In this document: piece by piece, positions 37,379 through 45,832 of the stretch
Position numbering within the stretch: position 1 is the first letter of the stretch
Layout of the letters: each line of letters begins with the position of its first letter
From: Streptomyces sp. FIT100
GTDB taxonomy: Bacteria; Actinomycetota; Actinomycetes; Streptomycetales; Streptomycetaceae
Length of the DNA stretch: 64,000 nucleotides
NCBI RefSeq assembly: GCF_024584805.1
Contig: NZ_CP075715.1
Location: 5,854,526 to 5,918,525 of the forward strand
Reading direction: 5' to 3'
Position numbers and translations under genes: made by a program
Notes under the pieces: generated by a model
Databases searched by the model: none
What the model was told of the DNA's origin: nothing
The model's input: the letters and a program-made list of their open reading frames with translations, nothing else

Positions 37379-38233
37379 TCAGTCCATTCGGCGTGCGGCG
37401 CCCAGCAGTCCGGTCTCGGCGTCCGTGGCCTGGGTCATGACGAACTGACGGTCACTCGCCGTACACCACAACGTCACACCATCGGCGAGAGTGGAGAGTG
37501 CCTCCGTCTCGGCCCCCGACAGATTCATGATGCGGCCCACTTGCGCGGCCTCGTCGGGGGAGACCCGCTGGATGCCGACCAGGGCCGACTTCTCCATGAG
37601 CCGCGGTGCCACCGGGCTGAGATAGGGCAGCAGCGTCACCACCGACTGCCAGGGGCCCGACACGACCCGGCCGCGCGGCGGCCGCATCCCGCAGTCGCGC
37701 ACCACGACGACCGGACTGCCGGCCGAGGCGCCCTGCGGCGGCACCCGGCCCACGTCGTGCAGGGTGATGCACGGCTGCCCGCCGCCCGCGGCCTGCGCGA
37801 GGCTCGTCCAGGCGGGGCCGCGGCCGGTCTCCACCGTGACCCGGGCACCCGTCGCGGCCGCGCGCAGCGCCAGCACCTGCGCCGTCCACAGGCCGCCGAT
37901 CAGCGTGATGTCGTACGCCGTGGGCCTGTTGATGCCGAGCACGGCGGGCCGCCCCTCGGCGTCCACGCCGATCACCGTGCCGTCGTCGCCGACCGGCAGG
38001 GCCAGCGCGTCCAGTTGCTCCACCGCGACGGCGTGGCGGTCGCGGCGCGGCCCGATCAGCCCGAAGCCGATACGCGGCCTGCCGCCGCGCCCGCTCCGTA
38101 CGGATGCGGTCCGGGCCGGCGAAGGACCGGCGGACTGCCTCGCCCCCAGCGGGCCCGTGGAGGGAACACCCGCAGATACACCTGCGGGCATACCCGCAGG
38201 AACACCCGCAGAGGAAACAGAACCCATCGACAT
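37379..38233 (-). CDS. ESX-locus protein of unknown function
   Basis: 284 residues. The first ~50 are a Gly/Ala/Pro/Val repeat (PAGVPAGMPAGVSAGVP); the rest is a soluble alpha/beta domain with no motif I recognise. Neither signal peptide nor membrane helix is evident. The ATG at 38233 shares its A with the end of the eccE stop (TGATG), indicating tight coupling to EccE. I infer a T7SS accessory protein; EspG-type chaperone or EccE partner roles are only guesses. Confidence 0.75.
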   Translation of the reverse strand: MSMGSVSSAGVPAGMPAGVSAGVPSTGPLGARQSAGPSPARTASVRSGRGGRPRIGFGLIGPRRDRHAVAVEQLDALALPVGDDGTVIGVDAEGRPAVLGINRPTAYDITLIGGLWTAQVLALRAAATGARVTVETGRGPAWTSLAQAAGGGQPCITLHDVGRVPPQGASAGSPVVVVRDCGMRPPRGRVVSGPWQSVVTLLPYLSPVAPRLMEKSALVGIQRVSPDEAAQVGRIMNLSGAETEALSTLADGVTLWCTASDRQFVMTQATDAETGLLGAARRMD

Positions 38234-39591
38234 CAGCGCGCACCTCCCAGCGGCAGCGTCGCCAGCATCGCCGGCAGTTGCTCCCGGTCGAGCCTGACCA
38301 GTCCGGTCTTCACTCCGCGCGCCGCGCGCTCCAGTTCGTGGCGTGCGCTCACCAGCTCGTCGTCACTGCGCCCGGTGATCCGCACATGCCCGGTGACCGT
38401 CACCTCCTGCCGGTCGCCGTGCCCCAGCGTCAGACTGAAGGTCGTGGCGAGCGCGGGCAGCGACGTCAGCAGCGCCACGAGCTGCGGCATCGACGCGCCT
38501 CCGCCCGCCGCGCCGCGGCCCGCGAGCTGCGGCCAGCGCCCCACCCAGTACGTCGTGTGCCTGCGGTCGTCGCAGCGCCAGGTCCGCGACGTCTCCTCGG
38601 TGCGCCGCCCCGGCACCTCGGCGCGGCTCGCCTGGGCTATCGCCATGGGGCTGGCGCAGGTGGAGGTCGCGATGGCGGCTATGAGCTCCTGCTCGGTCAG
38701 GACGGTCGCGGTGAACCCGGCCCCGGCCAGCCGGCTCGCCAGCTGGTCCGCGGTCCGTACGACGCACTTCTGCGCGCCCGTGAGTCCGCCGCCGCGGGCC
38801 TCGACCGCCTCCGGGCAGAGCTCGGGATCGAGTTTGAGCGCGATCCAGGTGATGCGGACCGCGGGGGAACCCGTCTGGGCCTGGAGCGGCGCGTAGTTGC
38901 GCGCGGCCAGCGACTGCTGCGGCAGATGCGGCGCGGGGGCGGGCTGGGTGTGCTGCACGATCTGTGCGGACTCCAGCCGGATCCCGTCGACTTCGAGCAC
39001 GTCCCGGACGAGCCCGACGGGCAGCGGCCGCGCACTGCGGTCCGGGCGCAGGGCCGTACCGTCCGACTCGATCTGGAGGACGGCCGTCAGGAACGTGCCG
39101 TCACCGATCATTCCGACCGGGCGCCTGTCCCGGTCGCTGTACGAGCAGGTGCGCAGGGCGGGGTCGCACTCGACGGCGGGCGCCAGGCCCGGCTCGGTGT
39201 CCGGCGGCAGGACCAGCGTCGCCGCCCTGCGGGACCGCGCCCGCAGCGCCAGCACGGTCGTGAGCCATTCGGGCAGCGAGCGCCGGTGCCTGCGGAGCAC
39301 GGCCAGCAGCACCAGCAGTGCGGCCACCACACCGGCGGGCGCGAGCAGCAGCGGCTCCGTCACCCAGGCAACGAGCAGCAGCGCGGCCGCGCATTCGAAG
39401 AGCACGAGCTGTTGCAGTCGGAACGAGCCGAAGTTTCCCGCCCGGGCCTTGAGCCGGGGCGCGGCGGTGCCCTGCGACCCCGCATCGGGCCCGGCGGACC
39501 GGGATCCCCGGCGCGGCGCGGGGGCCGGTGCGGAGGGCCGCGCGGTGGACGGCGCGGCCGCGGCCGCCCGCGTGCGCGTCGCGGAAGCCAT
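38233..39591 (-). CDS. eccE: Type VII secretion protein EccE
   Basis: 452 residues from ATG 39591 (GGGGGG eight bases upstream; an ATG seven codons earlier is possible). A disordered Ala/Pro/Arg start, then two adjacent membrane helices (~55-100) and a large cytosolic or extracytosolic domain, the layout of EccE. In mycobacteria EccE stabilises the EccBCDE core complex at its periphery. Read leftward, divergent from eccB. Confidence 0.85.
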   Translation of the reverse strand: MASATRTRAAAAAPSTARPSAPAPAPRRGSRSAGPDAGSQGTAAPRLKARAGNFGSFRLQQLVLFECAAALLLVAWVTEPLLLAPAGVVAALLVLLAVLRRHRRSLPEWLTTVLALRARSRRAATLVLPPDTEPGLAPAVECDPALRTCSYSDRDRRPVGMIGDGTFLTAVLQIESDGTALRPDRSARPLPVGLVRDVLEVDGIRLESAQIVQHTQPAPAPHLPQQSLAARNYAPLQAQTGSPAVRITWIALKLDPELCPEAVEARGGGLTGAQKCVVRTADQLASRLAGAGFTATVLTEQELIAAIATSTCASPMAIAQASRAEVPGRRTEETSRTWRCDDRRHTTYWVGRWPQLAGRGAAGGGASMPQLVALLTSLPALATTFSLTLGHGDRQEVTVTGHVRITGRSDDELVSARHELERAARGVKTGLVRLDREQLPAMLATLPLGGAR

Positions 39592-39777
39592 GATGGAAAC
39601 CCCCCAATTCATCCCGATCACCCTGGCCTGCCAGGGCTTTGCCGGTGGGAGCACCCTACCCGGCCCACAACCACCCTCGATCAACAGGCATAGTAGGGGG
39701 CCGGTCCGACAATCGGGCTCCGGGGAGGACGCCTTCGGGCCCGCGGCTGGACTGCGGATTTCGACCAATGGGGACTC
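39592..39777. promoter_or_regulatory. Divergent promoter region eccE/eccB
   Basis: 186 bases between two oppositely directed ESX genes must contain both promoters. A TAGTAGG-containing AT-richer patch lies near 39690. I cannot assign boxes confidently. Confidence 0.45.
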
Positions 39778-41313
39778 ATGGCATCACGGCGGGATGAGCT
39801 CAACGCGTACACCTTCGCGAAGAAGCGCACGGTGGCCGCATTTCTCCAACCCTCACCCACGGGTACGGAGGAAGGGGCTCCGCGCCCGCTGCGCGCCGTC
39901 GTGCCGAGCCTCATCGTCGGCGCGCTCATCGTGGCCGGCTTCGGCGCCTTCGGCATGTTCAAGCCCAAGGCGCCCAAGGACTGGGACAAGCCGGGCGCCA
40001 AAGTGATCGTCGGCAAGGAGTCCACGACCCGTTACGTGGTGCTCCCCACCGGCAAGAAGAAGCTGCTGCACCCGGTGCTCAACCTCGCCTCCGCCCGTCT
40101 CCTGCTCAACCCGCAGGAGTTCGGGGTCATCCAGGTCAGCGACGACATACTCGACGCGGGCAACCCCCCGCGCGGGCCGATCCTCGGCATCCCGTACGCC
40201 CCGGACCGGCTCCCCAGCGACACCGAGGCGGCGAAGCCCAAGCGCTGGGCGGTCTGCGAGCAGCCCGGCGGCGGAAAGGGGTCGAGCGTCCAGAAGGCGA
40301 CGTTCGTCCTCGCCGACCGCGACGCCTCCAGGACGGACGGCAAGGAGCGGCTGACGGGCGGCCAGGTGCTCTACGTCAAGGGGCAGAACGGCGACCGCTA
40401 TCTCGTCGACGCGGCAGGCACCAAGTACCGGGTGCTCGGCGAGGGGCCGGACGCGGCGTTCCTCACCCGCGCCCTCGTCGGCGACAAGGAGCCGCAGGCC
40501 GTCACCGACGACTGGCTGGCCACGCTCCACGACGGCAGCCGTGTCGAGTTCCCCACGATCGAGGGCACGGTGGGCACCAGCGCGGGCGTCGGCGGCGGAC
40601 TCACCGACGCCGAGGACCAGGTCGGCATGGTCCTCCAGGCGCAGACGGGCTCCGGGCCGCAGCACTACGTCGTGTTGCCCGGCAGGGTCCAGCCCGTCTC
40701 CGAGTTCACCGCCTGGCTGCTCATCAACTCCCCCCAGACCGACGGCCTCGACATGGCCGGTGAGGCGGCCACCGTCGACGCGGCCTCGTTCCAGCCGGAG
40801 TCGGAGGCGTTCGGCGCAGAGCTCCGCTGGCCGTCGAAGCGCGCCGTTCCGGTCAATTCCGCGGGTGGCGACGGGGCGCGGGACACGGTCTGCAGCGTGC
40901 TGCGCAAGGTCGACGGCAAGGGCCGTACGACGCTGTCCACCTGGGCCGGCACCAAGTACCCCGCGGAGATCACCGCGGGCGGCTCCAGCACGTACGTCAC
41001 CCCCGGCAGTGGCCTGCTCTACACCCAGATCCAGGGCGAGCAGACCAAGCCCGACGGCTCGCTGTTCCTGGTGACGGACACCGGACTGCGCTACGCGGTC
41101 CAGGCGAACGGCGACAGCGACGCCGCCCGCTCCGACATCGGCACGGGCGGCGGGCAGAAGCAGCAGGACGGCCGCCCCGAGCCCAGCCAGGCGCAGGTCC
41201 GGCTCGGCTACGAGAAGGTCACCCCCACGCTCGTCCCCATCACCTGGTCGGAGTTCCTGTCCAAGGGCCCGCGCCTGGACACCAACAGCGCGCGCCAGCC
41301 GCAGGGTTCGTGA
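39778..41313 (+). CDS. eccB: Type VII secretion protein EccB
   Basis: 511 residues. Cytosolic N-terminus with the family start SRRDELNAYTFAKKRTVAAFLQP, one membrane helix (~43-60) and a large extracytoplasmic domain with repeats. EccB is the core-complex subunit that reaches outwards beyond the membrane. ATG at 39778 after GGGGAC. The next gene, mycP, starts 3 bases after its stop, so they form one unit. Confidence 0.94.
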   Translation: MASRRDELNAYTFAKKRTVAAFLQPSPTGTEEGAPRPLRAVVPSLIVGALIVAGFGAFGMFKPKAPKDWDKPGAKVIVGKESTTRYVVLPTGKKKLLHPVLNLASARLLLNPQEFGVIQVSDDILDAGNPPRGPILGIPYAPDRLPSDTEAAKPKRWAVCEQPGGGKGSSVQKATFVLADRDASRTDGKERLTGGQVLYVKGQNGDRYLVDAAGTKYRVLGEGPDAAFLTRALVGDKEPQAVTDDWLATLHDGSRVEFPTIEGTVGTSAGVGGGLTDAEDQVGMVLQAQTGSGPQHYVVLPGRVQPVSEFTAWLLINSPQTDGLDMAGEAATVDAASFQPESEAFGAELRWPSKRAVPVNSAGGDGARDTVCSVLRKVDGKGRTTLSTWAGTKYPAEITAGGSSTYVTPGSGLLYTQIQGEQTKPDGSLFLVTDTGLRYAVQANGDSDAARSDIGTGGGQKQQDGRPEPSQAQVRLGYEKVTPTLVPITWSEFLSKGPRLDTNSARQPQGS

Positions 41314-41316
41314 GGG

Positions 41317-42573
41317 ATGCGCCCAGTGACGTACCGAACCAAGGCCGCGCTGCTGGCCGCCGCGGCGCTGACCGGCCTCACCGCCGTGTCCCCGGCGGCG
41401 TACGCGGACGAACGTCCCGCGGGCCCCCGCATCGACGGCAGCGGTGAGTGCACGTTCCCGATGCAGAAGCAGATCGCCGGCATCCCCTGGTCGCTCCAGC
41501 GGGTGCTCCTCGACGAGCTGTGGCAGGACACCAAGGGCAAGGGCGTCCGCGTCGCCGTCATCGACACCGGCGTCGACGACGTCAACCCGCAGCTCAAGCC
41601 CGCCGTCGACGCCTCGGCAGGCAAGGACTTCCTGAAGCCCGAGAAGGACGCGCCGGACAGCGACCGCGGCAAGACCGACGGCACGGTCGACGAGGTCGGC
41701 CACGGCACCAAGGTCGCCGGCATCATCGCGGCCCGCCCCCGCAAGGGCACGGGCTTCGTCGGGCTCGCGCCCGAGGCCACGATCATCCCGATCCGCCAGA
41801 ACGACGAGAAGAACAGCGGCAAGGCCGACACGATGGCGCACGCGATCGACCACGCGATCGCCAAGGGCGCCGGCGTCATCAACATCTCGCAGGACACGAC
41901 GCAGCCGCTCGGCGCGGATTCGGATCTGGCGCGAGCGGTCGCCCGCGCCGTGGCCAAGGAGATCGTCGTGGTCGCCTCCGCCGGCAACGACGGCATGGAC
42001 GGCGAGCTCAAGAACACCTACCCCGCGGCCTTCCCGGGCGTCCTCGCCGTCGCCTCGTCCGACCGCAACAACGAGCGCGCCGCGTTCTCGCAGGCCGGCG
42101 AGTTCGTCGGCGTCGCCGCCCCCGGAGTCGACGTCGTCTCGACGGTCCCCGGCGGCGGCCAGTGCGTCGACAACGGCACCAGCTTCTCCGCCCCGTACGT
42201 CGCCGGCCTCGCCGCCCTTCTGCGCGCCAAGCACCCGACGTGGAAGGCGCACGAGATCATCGCCCAGATCGAGCAGACCGCCGAGCGCAGCATCAACGGC
42301 CGCGACAACTTCGTCGGTTGGGGCGTCGTCGACCCCGTGCGCGCACTGAACGAGAGCGAGAGCGAGGAGCCGCCGCAGGCCCCGGTCCCCGACCCGGGTC
42401 CGCCGAAGCCGCCCGCCCCCGAGCCCGCGCATCTCGCGCTCTCGGAGACGCCCCAGGAGCGCGACGAGCGCTACGCGACGTACGCGCTCGGTATCGGCGG
42501 AGTGCTGGTGGCGGTGGTCGCGGGAACGGCGACCGTGGTGCGCGACAGCCGGCGGAGCAGACGCCTCCAGTGA
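41317..42573 (+). CDS. mycP: Mycosin: type VII secretion-associated subtilisin-like protease
   Basis: 418 residues. Sec signal peptide (~1-30), then a subtilase domain with the catalytic triad Asp83 (VIDTGVDD), His129 (GHGTKVAG) and Ser289 (NGTSFSAPYVAG). A Pro-rich linker leads to a C-terminal membrane helix (~388-408) and a basic tail. All three catalytic residues are intact. Mycosins sit on the periplasmic-side of the ESX pore, stabilise it and process some substrates. Confidence 0.95.
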   Translation: MRPVTYRTKAALLAAAALTGLTAVSPAAYADERPAGPRIDGSGECTFPMQKQIAGIPWSLQRVLLDELWQDTKGKGVRVAVIDTGVDDVNPQLKPAVDASAGKDFLKPEKDAPDSDRGKTDGTVDEVGHGTKVAGIIAARPRKGTGFVGLAPEATIIPIRQNDEKNSGKADTMAHAIDHAIAKGAGVINISQDTTQPLGADSDLARAVARAVAKEIVVVASAGNDGMDGELKNTYPAAFPGVLAVASSDRNNERAAFSQAGEFVGVAAPGVDVVSTVPGGGQCVDNGTSFSAPYVAGLAALLRAKHPTWKAHEIIAQIEQTAERSINGRDNFVGWGVVDPVRALNESESEEPPQAPVPDPGPPKPPAPEPAHLALSETPQERDERYATYALGIGGVLVAVVAGTATVVRDSRRSRRLQ

Positions 42574-42715
42574 GGCAAGTCTCCCTGCAGGCTTTGCAGT
42601 TGGAACTGTCATATCGAGTGACTAGAGTGAACGGACGGGATCACGTGAGTGACCCGGCACGGGGGCGGCATCAAGGGCTTCCCGTCCGCTGCGTAGGTAG
42701 AAGAAGGGGCACGAG

Positions 42716-43051
42716 GTGTCGAAAGACCTGAACGTAACCACTGGTGAGCTTGTCCGCCTCGCGGGCAAGGTCCAGACGCTCCAGAACGAGCTGAACTCGC
42801 GCATCACGTCCCTCAACGGCGTGGTCGACCGCATTCAGGCGGGCTGGAAGGGCGCGGCCATGCAGGCGTACGACGCCACGCAGGCAAACCTGAACAACCG
42901 CCTCCGGGGCGTGCAGCGGGATCTCGAGAACCTCGAGAACCTCATCAAGATGGCGGCCAGCGGCTTCGACGAGCAGGAGCTCGAGCGCATCCGCTCCTTC
43001 ACGAGCATGGAGCAGAGCAACCCCAACCAGAGCGCCATTCTCGGCATCTGA
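42716..43051 (+). CDS. esxB: WXG100 protein EsxB-like
   Basis: 111 residues, helical hairpin with W44-K45-G46 in the turn. GTG start at 42716. The C-terminal arm has FDEQE (F-x-x-x-E) in the place where many partners have the YxxxD/E secretion signal. It forms a pair with the next gene's product, 48 bases downstream. The esxB name follows the S. coelicolor order, in which the first of the pair is EsxB; A/B could be reversed. Confidence 0.88.
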   Translation: MSKDLNVTTGELVRLAGKVQTLQNELNSRITSLNGVVDRIQAGWKGAAMQAYDATQANLNNRLRGVQRDLENLENLIKMAASGFDEQELERIRSFTSMEQSNPNQSAILGI

Positions 43052-43098
43052 GCCGGCCGACCCCTTTCCGCTGAACCTCGGCACCAAGGAGCCAAGCA

Positions 43099-43392
43099 AT
43101 GACCACTGCCGTCAATTACGACACAGTGACCACGGCGGCCGGCGACGTCCGCGCCACCGCGACCTACCTCAACGAGCAGCTGGAGACGCTGCTGCGGGAG
43201 GTCAACCGGGTCGTGCAGGACTGGGACGGTGAGTCCAAGCAGGCGTACCACGAGATCCAGACCCAGCTCGCCGCGAACCTGTCCGGCATGAACCAGGAAC
43301 TGGGCACGATCGCGCGTCTGCTGGACGACTCCGTCGTCGGCTACCGGGACACGGACAAGGGCAACGCCGCCCGCTTCCGCATGATGCACTGA
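43099..43392 (+). CDS. esxA: WXG100 protein EsxA-like with YxxxD secretion motif
   Basis: 97 residues. W42-D43-G44 sits in the hairpin turn and the C-terminus carries Y82-R-D-T-D86, a match to the YxxxD/E type VII signal. It should heterodimerise with the preceding WXG100 protein and be exported by EccC. ATG at 43099 with AAGGAG upstream. A hairpin follows the gene. Confidence 0.92.
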   Translation: MTTAVNYDTVTTAAGDVRATATYLNEQLETLLREVNRVVQDWDGESKQAYHEIQTQLAANLSGMNQELGTIARLLDDSVVGYRDTDKGNAARFRMMH

Positions 43393-43421
43393 CGACCTGC
43401 GCGCTGACGGCGCATACGCGA

Positions 43422-43453
43422 ACGGGGTGCCCGCCGGCCGGCGCGCACCCCGT
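43422..43453 (+). terminator. Hairpin after esxA
   Basis: Outer 9-bp perfect stem (43422-43430 with 43445-43453) enclosing a CG-rich self-complementary centre. Closes the eccB-mycP-esxBA unit and faces the convergent DUF397 gene. Confidence 0.7.
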
Positions 43454-43471
43454 ATTGCCTTGCCAGACCCC

Positions 43472-43717
43472 TCACATGAGGTCGAACTCCCCGTCCCGCG
43501 CCCCCAGCACGAACGCCTGCCACTCGGCCTCCGTGTACCGCAGCACCGTGTCCGGCTCGAGCGACGACCTCATCGCCACCGCCCCGCCCGGCAGATACGC
43601 GATCTCCACCCGCTCCTCGTCCGGGCTCGTCCCGGGCGCGCCGAGCCACTCCACACCGGAGATGTCGAGCGCGTACAGCTCTTCCTTCTGACGTTCCTTG
43701 TCGGCTGCGTCGGTCAT
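43472..43717 (-). CDS. DUF397 domain protein
   Basis: 81 residues with the DUF397 core: GVEWLGAP, VEIAYLPGGAVAMRSSLEPD and FVLGARDGEFD. These small proteins usually sit next to an XRE regulator (Scr1-type) in Streptomyces, and the two interact. Here no XRE gene is adjacent, so this copy is an orphan inside the ESX locus. ATG at 43717, read leftward after the toxin-related unit. Confidence 0.9.
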   Translation of the reverse strand: MTDAADKERQKEELYALDISGVEWLGAPGTSPDEERVEIAYLPGGAVAMRSSLEPDTVLRYTEAEWQAFVLGARDGEFDLM

Positions 43718-43813
43718 GGGTGCGGGTTCCTTCCGGGTGCTGCCGGTGTCGCCGGTCGTGCGAACGAGCTATGGATTCACCCTACTCGGCACAGTCGTGC
43801 GCGGAGGCGGTGA

Positions 43814-44800
43814 TCACCGGATGACGGACCCCGGCAGCATCCGGGCGAACACGAGCTCGAACAGCGCCACCGTGTCGAGCCGCGCCAGTCCTCCGGTCAT
43901 CCCGTCGAGGAACACCACGTCGCCCTTGTTGTTGTGCACATACAGCAGGTGCCCGCTCGCCTCGACGCCCCCGACGGTCCTGCGCACCCACACCACACCC
44001 TGTGTGTCCGGCCCCGGCTCCCGTGCGTGGACGACGACCTGGTCCCAGGTCGCGCACCGCAGCACCTGCGCCCCGGGGAAGTACCGCCCCAGCAGTTGCT
44101 CCCACCAGTCGGAGGTCTCGTGGTCCGGCTGCCAGGGCACCGGGGTCGACGGGCTGCCGGCGATCCCGGACGCGACGGAGACCACGCACCCACGCGCGTT
44201 CAGCCGCCGGGACTGCGTCACGCTGTCACGCGCCGACGGCGACCGCGTGTACGCGGAAGCGTCCCCCCACGGGTCGTTCGCAGCCGGATGGTAGGGCTGT
44301 CCACCGTCCTTCGGCACCACGACGGACGCCGTGAGCATGGGCGTGGGCAGGCGGCCCGCTGTCTCGGCGGGCCGACAGGCGAAGAGCCACGTCCCGGCGT
44401 CCTCGGCCACCGGGTGGGTGGCGGCGAGCTCGACGCGCCCTCCGTAGAGGTCCAACAGGCGGCGCAGCGCGCGCTGCCAGGGCTCGGCCCTCGCCGTTCC
44501 GCCCTTCGCCGCTTCGCGCCAGCCGCCGTGCCTGACGTAGGCGAGGTACTCCTCCACCCGCAGGTGCGACGGCGGGAAATGCGGTGCCGTTCCGTCCTTG
44601 GGCACGAGCAGGACACGCGTGAACGGTGCCTGGCCGGGATCGCCGGTGTCGAGATGCTCCTGCGAGTCGAACCGCACAGCCCAGGCAACCGGATGCTCCA
44701 CGGTCAGCTCCGGCTGCATGACGATCGTGTACGGCCGGTCGAAGGGGACCTGGGCGAGGAAGGCACGAGCGGCCTCGACGGCCTTGTTCTGGGACAGCAT
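43814..44800 (-). CDS. Two YrhB-like domains fused to a papain-fold glutamine deamidase toxin domain
   Basis: 328 residues. Residues ~25-95 and ~122-186 are two related YrhB/Imm35-like halves sharing HPVA...VVPKDG...P patterns. Residues ~195-328 match a papain-fold toxin (glutamine deamidase): Cys205 (ARGCVVSVA), His284 (SGHLLYVHNNKG) and Asp299 (VVFLDGMTGG), the spaced Cys-His-Asp of that fold. All catalytic positions appear intact. No signal peptide or WXG domain. Such domains are toxin ends in polymorphic-toxin systems; here the orientation (immunity-like domains ahead of the toxin fold) is unusual. Last gene of the leftward eccC unit. Confidence 0.72.
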   Translation of the reverse strand: MLSQNKAVEAARAFLAQVPFDRPYTIVMQPELTVEHPVAWAVRFDSQEHLDTGDPGQAPFTRVLLVPKDGTAPHFPPSHLRVEEYLAYVRHGGWREAAKGGTARAEPWQRALRRLLDLYGGRVELAATHPVAEDAGTWLFACRPAETAGRLPTPMLTASVVVPKDGGQPYHPAANDPWGDASAYTRSPSARDSVTQSRRLNARGCVVSVASGIAGSPSTPVPWQPDHETSDWWEQLLGRYFPGAQVLRCATWDQVVVHAREPGPDTQGVVWVRRTVGGVEASGHLLYVHNNKGDVVFLDGMTGGLARLDTVALFELVFARMLPGSVIR

Positions 44801-44828
44801 GGTGAGGTCCTGGGTTCGCCGGGCCCGC

Positions 44829-45401
44829 CTACCGCCCGGACCGGTCTGCCGCGGCCCGCACGTCCGACGCGGGAATGCGCACGGATACCCGGGCGCCCGG
44901 GTTGATCTTGAGCAGGGTCGTGGGCGGGAGCAGGCGCACCAGCTCGGCGCACGCCACAGGACGCAGCCCCGGCACCGTCGGCGGAGCGTGGCGCGGATCG
45001 GTGAGGACGGGCACGAAGCGTCCCTCCGCGTCCTCGTAGACGGCGATGTCCGGGCCCTCGTCCGGGAGGTACACCGTGGCGCCGGCCAGCGCCGCCACCA
45101 CCGCGTCGTCCGGTCCGTGCCCGGTGGCCGCAAGCTGGAGCGCCGCGTCCACCGGGTCGGTGGGCTTCGGCAGGCCCAGACTGACCGGGGACGGGCGGTA
45201 GTTCGGGTTGTGCTGGAACGGCCCGGGCTCACCGCTCGCATCCACGGGCCAGGCGCCGATGATCGCGAAGGGCGGCACGGTTCCTGCCGGGTCGTACGCC
45301 GGGTCGATGGAGTACAGCCAGCTCCCGGGAGCGGCCTTCGCCTGGACGCGCAGCTCGTCCGTGAGCGGCGGTACGGGGCGTTCGTCGTGCTGTTGTGTCA
45401 C
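44829..45401 (-). CDS. Type VII secretion system-associated protein (SseB-related)
   Basis: 190 residues from GTG 45401, overlapping the previous stop (GTGA); an ATG at 45416 is the alternative. Sequence features: AAPGSWLYSIDPAYDP, NPNYRPSPVSLGLP and ending KINPGARVSVRIPASDV, typical of proteins annotated as T7SS-associated in Streptomyces. No signal peptide. The role is unknown; I infer a chaperone or adaptor for ESX cargo. Confidence 0.78.
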   Translation of the reverse strand: MTQQHDERPVPPLTDELRVQAKAAPGSWLYSIDPAYDPAGTVPPFAIIGAWPVDASGEPGPFQHNPNYRPSPVSLGLPKPTDPVDAALQLAATGHGPDDAVVAALAGATVYLPDEGPDIAVYEDAEGRFVPVLTDPRHAPPTVPGLRPVACAELVRLLPPTTLLKINPGARVSVRIPASDVRAAADRSGR

Positions 45402-45832
45402 AGGGATTCCAGCCATCGGGTGTAGGCCGCGGCCTGCTCGTCGACGCTTGTCACGGCGTCCACGGAGGCATCGGCGAAGAGATTCACGAGTGCGCCGGGA
45501 TCGACCGGCATCCCGGGGCGCAGCTCGTACGCGAGGTCACTGCCGCTGCTGCTCAGCATGCCGCTCTGGTACACGTCGGGCCGTGAGCCGTTGACGGCGA
45601 GCAGCCAGTCGGCGGCCTCCAGCTCCCGTCGTACGTCGCGCAGGGCGTCGAAGAGACTCCGGCCGTAGGCACGGGCCGCTCCCCACGGTCCGGCCGCCTC
45701 GACGCCGTAGGGCAGCGGCTGTGCGTCGTCGACCCACCAGCGCAGCGCGCACGACACCGGCTCGGGCGGGTGCCCGCCGCCGCCGTGCACCGCGGTGGCG
45801 TCGTCCCGGCTGCCCAGCAGCCTCTCGCTCAT
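45398..45832 (-). CDS. Unknown protein, possible immunity protein for the adjacent toxin
   Basis: 144 residues, soluble, acidic with many Trp/Tyr. No family recognised. The ATG at 45832 overlaps the stop of the ADP-ribosyltransferase-containing gene (ATGA), exactly the arrangement of toxin and immunity genes in polymorphic toxin loci. An ATG three codons earlier is possible but has no ribosome-binding site. Immunity is inferred from position and size only. Confidence 0.6.
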   Translation of the reverse strand: MSERLLGSRDDATAVHGGGGHPPEPVSCALRWWVDDAQPLPYGVEAAGPWGAARAYGRSLFDALRDVRRELEAADWLLAVNGSRPDVYQSGMLSSSGSDLAYELRPGMPVDPGALVNLFADASVDAVTSVDEQAAAYTRWLESL

